A model generated the notes under the pieces. That model did no database searches. It was given only the letters and a program-made list of their open reading frames with translations, and was not told the origin of the DNA. This document shows, piece by piece, positions 13,801 through 16,098 of a DNA stretch of 16,098 bases. Each line of letters starts with the position of its first letter. Position 1 is the stretch's first letter. The translations under genes were made by a program, and so were the position numbers. Origin of the DNA: Anaeroplasmataceae bacterium. Lineage in GTDB: Bacteria > Bacillota_I > Bacilli_A > Acholeplasmatales > JAEDCM01. The stretch is taken from contig JAEDCM010000033.1 in NCBI GenBank assembly GCA_016294165.1, positions 1 through 16,098 on the forward strand. Direction: 5' to 3'.

Positions 13801-14583
13801 ATGAGTTGTTGTAAAATATGTGGTGGATTACTTCCTGTTGGTGTAAATAAGGGGTCATGTCCATTTTGCGGAACGCCATTTGATTTAACGGTTACAGAAA
13901 GACCAACTGCCCCGAAAACAGAGGCGCCTATTAGAAGAGAACCAGTTTATGAAGAGCCTAGAACAAGTAGGGTATATGGTGGATATGCAGGTGATGAGAT
14001 TTATCGTATGCTTGAAAATTCTGCATGTGAGATAAATTGTATTGATGCAAATAGTGCTGGTTCAGGAATGCTTTTTACAACTAATGGTTATGTTTTAACA
14101 AATCATCATGTTGTGAGTAAAGGAGAAAATAGTGTTTCTCAAAATATTATCGTGACACTTGCTGGTGAACGAGCAAGAGGAAAGGTTATTTCTTATGAAC
14201 CATATTTTGATTTAGCAATTATTAAACTTGAAAACGTACCAAGCCGTGCTAAAAAGGTTCGCTTTGGCGATTCTTCAATGGTTAAAAATGGTGAAAGGAT
14301 TTATTTTATTGGAAATTCACTTGGTGAAGGTTTATGTATGACATCGGGAATTATCAGTGATAAATTGCGTAAGGTTGGAAATCAAGAATTAATCATGAGT
14401 GATGCTCAAATCAATCCAGGGAATAGTGGTGGACCAATGGTTAATGAACAAGCTCAAGTAATTGGGGTTTGTGTTTCTCAACGTACAGGCGCAAATGGTA
14501 TGAAATATGCTATCCCATCAAATGATGCAGTTGACTTCATTCGTGAGGTTGGAAAGCAATTAAATATTATTTTTAATGTATAA
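13801..14583 (+). CDS. Cytoplasmic zinc-ribbon trypsin-like serine protease
   Basis: A 260-residue protein. The N-terminal zinc ribbon is C4/C7 with C20/C23; a Pro-rich linker (about 35-60) follows, then a HtrA/DegP-type chymotrypsin fold (about 65-255). The catalytic triad is visible: H103 in VLTNHHVV, D137 in FDLAIIK, and S209 in NPGNSGGP. GSGMLFTTNGYVLTN and IGNSLGEGL are further family landmarks. It lacks the signal peptide, membrane anchor and PDZ domain that HtrA proteases normally carry, so it should act in the cytoplasm. It is 11 bp downstream of the AAA gene and 11 bp upstream of the BrxL-like gene. It may cleave a module partner or host protein on activation; the substrate is unknown. 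A catalytically active state is likely because all triad residues are present. Confidence 0.9.
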   Translation: MSCCKICGGLLPVGVNKGSCPFCGTPFDLTVTERPTAPKTEAPIRREPVYEEPRTSRVYGGYAGDEIYRMLENSACEINCIDANSAGSGMLFTTNGYVLTNHHVVSKGENSVSQNIIVTLAGERARGKVISYEPYFDLAIIKLENVPSRAKKVRFGDSSMVKNGERIYFIGNSLGEGLCMTSGIISDKLRKVGNQELIMSDAQINPGNSGGPMVNEQAQVIGVCVSQRTGANGMKYAIPSNDAVDFIREVGKQLNIIFNV

Positions 14584-14594
14584 GAGGGATTATT

Positions 14595-16022
14595 ATGACA
14601 GAAAAACTAAAACAATCATTTAATAATATGATTGTTATGAAAAATGAAAAATTATCTTTGTTTTCATCACTTAACATTCCATCTTATATTCGAGACTGGT
14701 TTTTAAAAAGATATCAGGATGATGATGGGGATATTGATACTAATTTCATCATGGAAAGAGTAAAGCAAATCCTACCAAGAAAGGATAACTTTAGCCTTTT
14801 ATTAGATAAGATGATGAATGAAGGTGCTGAGGTAACCTTTTTAGCCAAGATTAAGATTAATCTTGATATAAAGGATAATTTAATCACCTTTGATTTACCA
14901 GATTTTGGTATCACTAAAAAAGAAACCTATATCTTTAAATCATTTTGGGATGAAAATAAAAAATCCATCTTAAATGGTAATGAAGAGGTATGGGGTATTA
15001 TTAGTTTAAAATATCAAGAAATTCAATTTGGAAAGAAATCAGAAAACCGAATTGTTTTGACAAAATTTCAAAGCTTTAAGCCCTATAAAACTGATTTAGC
15101 CTATTATAAAGAGGTAAGAAAATCATTTTCAACTGAAGAATGGATCAATGTTTTATTAGGTGCTATGGATTATAATTCAGAAGGTTTTAAAGAAGAAAAC
15201 AATAAGCTTGCGATGCTTAAACGTTTACTTCCGTTTGTAGAAAAGCGATTAAATTTAATTGAACTTGCCCCAAAAGGTACTGGAAAAAGCTATGTTTTTT
15301 CACAAATTTCAAAATATGGATGGTTAAATAGTGGAGGAGTTATGACGCGTGCTAAAATGTTTTATGATATGCGTTATAACATTGATGGCTTAGTTGCTAA
15401 TAATGACTTTGTTGTTTTAGATGAAATTGCAACTATCAAATTCCCGGATATGAATGAAATGCAAGGAGCTATGAAAGGATACTTAGAGAGTGGAACTTAT
15501 ACTGTTGGGATTAAAGAAGGTTCCGGAGATGCAGGTGTTATTTTCATTGGAAATATCAAGCAAGAGAATATGAATGTTGATGAAAATATGTTTTCTGAGC
15601 TTCCAGAAATCTTTAATGATTCGGCTTTGTTAGACCGTTTTCATGGATTTATTGAAGGATGGGATATTCCAAGAATGAATGAAGGAATGAAGGCTAATGG
15701 TTGGGCTTTAAATAGTGAATATTTTTCGGAAATTCTACATTTATTAAGAGAGGATATTACGCAAATGGATTTAGTTGATAAATTGATCGCTTGTAAAAAT
15801 GGGGATACTAGAGATATCAAAGCAATCAAAAAAATCACTTGCGCTCATCTAAAACTATTGTTTCCTCATTGGTTAAAAATTGATGATGTGAATAAGGATG
15901 AATTTATAAAATATTGTCTAAATCCAGCTGTTAGAATGCGTGGAATAATTAAAAAACAACTAGGAATATTGGATGTTGAATATAAAAATAAATCATTACC
16001 AGAGTTTGAAATTAATCTATAA
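14595..16022 (+). CDS. BrxL-like AAA+ ATPase, lacking the Lon protease domain
   Basis: A 475-residue ATPase of the BrxL family, known from BREX antiphage systems, where BrxL is a DNA-binding AAA+ with a C-terminal Lon-like protease domain. Recognition rests on ELAPKGTGKSYVFSQIS (Walker A at 225-232), WLNSGGVMTRAKMFYDM, the Walker B VVLDEIA (D276, E277), KGYLESGTYTVG, FIGNI, and the LLDRFHGFIEGWDIPRM arginine-finger region, all characteristic of the family. An N-terminal domain of about 200 residues precedes the ATPase. The chain ends soon after the AAA lid (VRMRGIIKKQLGILDVEY), where long BrxL proteins would continue with about 200 residues of Lon domain; the stop is clean, so this is a short form. 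GAGGG lies at 6 bp. No brxA, brxB, brxC, pglX or pglZ is nearby in the window, so it is not an ordinary BREX locus. It is probably the last gene of the module. Confidence 0.85.
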   Translation: MTEKLKQSFNNMIVMKNEKLSLFSSLNIPSYIRDWFLKRYQDDDGDIDTNFIMERVKQILPRKDNFSLLLDKMMNEGAEVTFLAKIKINLDIKDNLITFDLPDFGITKKETYIFKSFWDENKKSILNGNEEVWGIISLKYQEIQFGKKSENRIVLTKFQSFKPYKTDLAYYKEVRKSFSTEEWINVLLGAMDYNSEGFKEENNKLAMLKRLLPFVEKRLNLIELAPKGTGKSYVFSQISKYGWLNSGGVMTRAKMFYDMRYNIDGLVANNDFVVLDEIATIKFPDMNEMQGAMKGYLESGTYTVGIKEGSGDAGVIFIGNIKQENMNVDENMFSELPEIFNDSALLDRFHGFIEGWDIPRMNEGMKANGWALNSEYFSEILHLLREDITQMDLVDKLIACKNGDTRDIKAIKKITCAHLKLLFPHWLKIDDVNKDEFIKYCLNPAVRMRGIIKKQLGILDVEYKNKSLPEFEINL

Positions 16023-16037
16023 AAAAGAATTCAGATG

Positions 16038-16097
16038 TCATTTTGATATGATACTTCCAAAGTAGACAAATAAAATAATTAAAAGCAATAACAATCC
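16038..16097 (-). CDS. Possible C-terminal end of a minus-strand membrane protein (partial)
   Basis: Read on the minus strand from the window edge, one frame gives GLLLLLIILFVYFGSIISK and then TGA (16038-16040). A hydrophobic helix followed by a short polar tail fits the end of a convergent membrane protein running off the window, 15 bp from the BrxL-like stop. With 19 codons and very AT-rich DNA this could be chance. No terminator is seen between the two. Confidence 0.22.
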   Translation of the reverse strand, partial: GLLLLLIILFVYFGSIISK

Positions 16098-16098
16098 C

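Noticed and set aside
14595..16022. An ordinary BREX locus
   Set aside because: Only a BrxL-like gene is present; no BrxA, BrxB, BrxC, PglX or PglZ is in the window, and the neighbours are membrane-remodelling genes.
1..16098. Insertion sequences, integrase or CRISPR array
   Set aside because: No transposase or integrase motif, terminal inverted repeats with target duplications, or regularly spaced direct repeats were seen.

Overview
The window is AT-rich (roughly 70% or more A+T by eye), densely coded almost entirely on the + strand, with strong AGGAGG-type ribosome binding sites and short U-tailed hairpin terminators. This points to a low-GC Bacillota lineage, perhaps an Erysipelotrichia-, RF39- or Acholeplasma-like gut or environmental bacterium; the species cannot be fixed. 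Trp is read from TGG and no gene relies on TGA as a sense codon, so it is not a Mycoplasma/Spiroplasma-type code. No complete gene in the window ends in TGA.

Region 1 (1-6619) is ordinary chromosomal content: a lactaldehyde reductase (fucO) that has lost its N-terminus, a PAP2-family membrane phosphatase, a cation:proton antiporter followed by a polytopic membrane protein, and a GNAT acetyltransferase followed by a 5'-nucleotidase-like lipoprotein. Hairpin terminators after fucO, the PAP2 gene and the nucleotidase separate these units.

Region 2 (6620-16022) is the main result: a self-contained eight-gene module. It begins after a strong terminator, has its own promoter preceded by a perfect palindrome, and its genes mostly lie 8-15 bp apart. 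In order it encodes: (1) a zinc-ribbon/TPR/TIR/4-TM protein carrying the TIR NADase-type glutamate; (2) an SPFH-domain protein with a C-terminal double zinc ribbon; (3) a small helical protein; (4, 5) two ESCRT-III (Snf7 superfamily)-like helical proteins beginning MGLF; (6) a Vps4/katanin-type AAA ATPase with an N-terminal MIT-like domain; (7) a zinc-ribbon trypsin-like protease; (8) a BrxL-like AAA ATPase lacking the Lon protease domain. An intrinsic terminator-like hairpin lies between genes 3 and 4.

My reading is that genes 4-6 form a bacterial ESCRT-III/Vps4 machine. The evidence is two basic-N/acidic-C filament-type subunits, a MIM1-like tail on the second, and an ATPase with MIT domain, aromatic pore loop and the meiotic-clade SKWxGESE signature. 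It is embedded in a membrane-stress or antiphage-like setting: SPFH scaffold, TIR sensor/effector, protease and BrxL. The nearest known logic is the B. subtilis SPFH (YdjI)-PspA envelope-stress pairing, with PspA replaced by true ESCRT-III-like subunits and a dedicated Vps4. Domain calls come from motif recognition and remembered family sequences, not searches. The system's function (membrane repair, phage defence or vesicle scission) is inference.

The last 76 bases hold no clear feature except a possible C-terminal end of a minus-strand membrane protein. There is no gene-free stretch above 300 bases, and I saw no rRNA, tRNA, CRISPR array, transposase or integrase.
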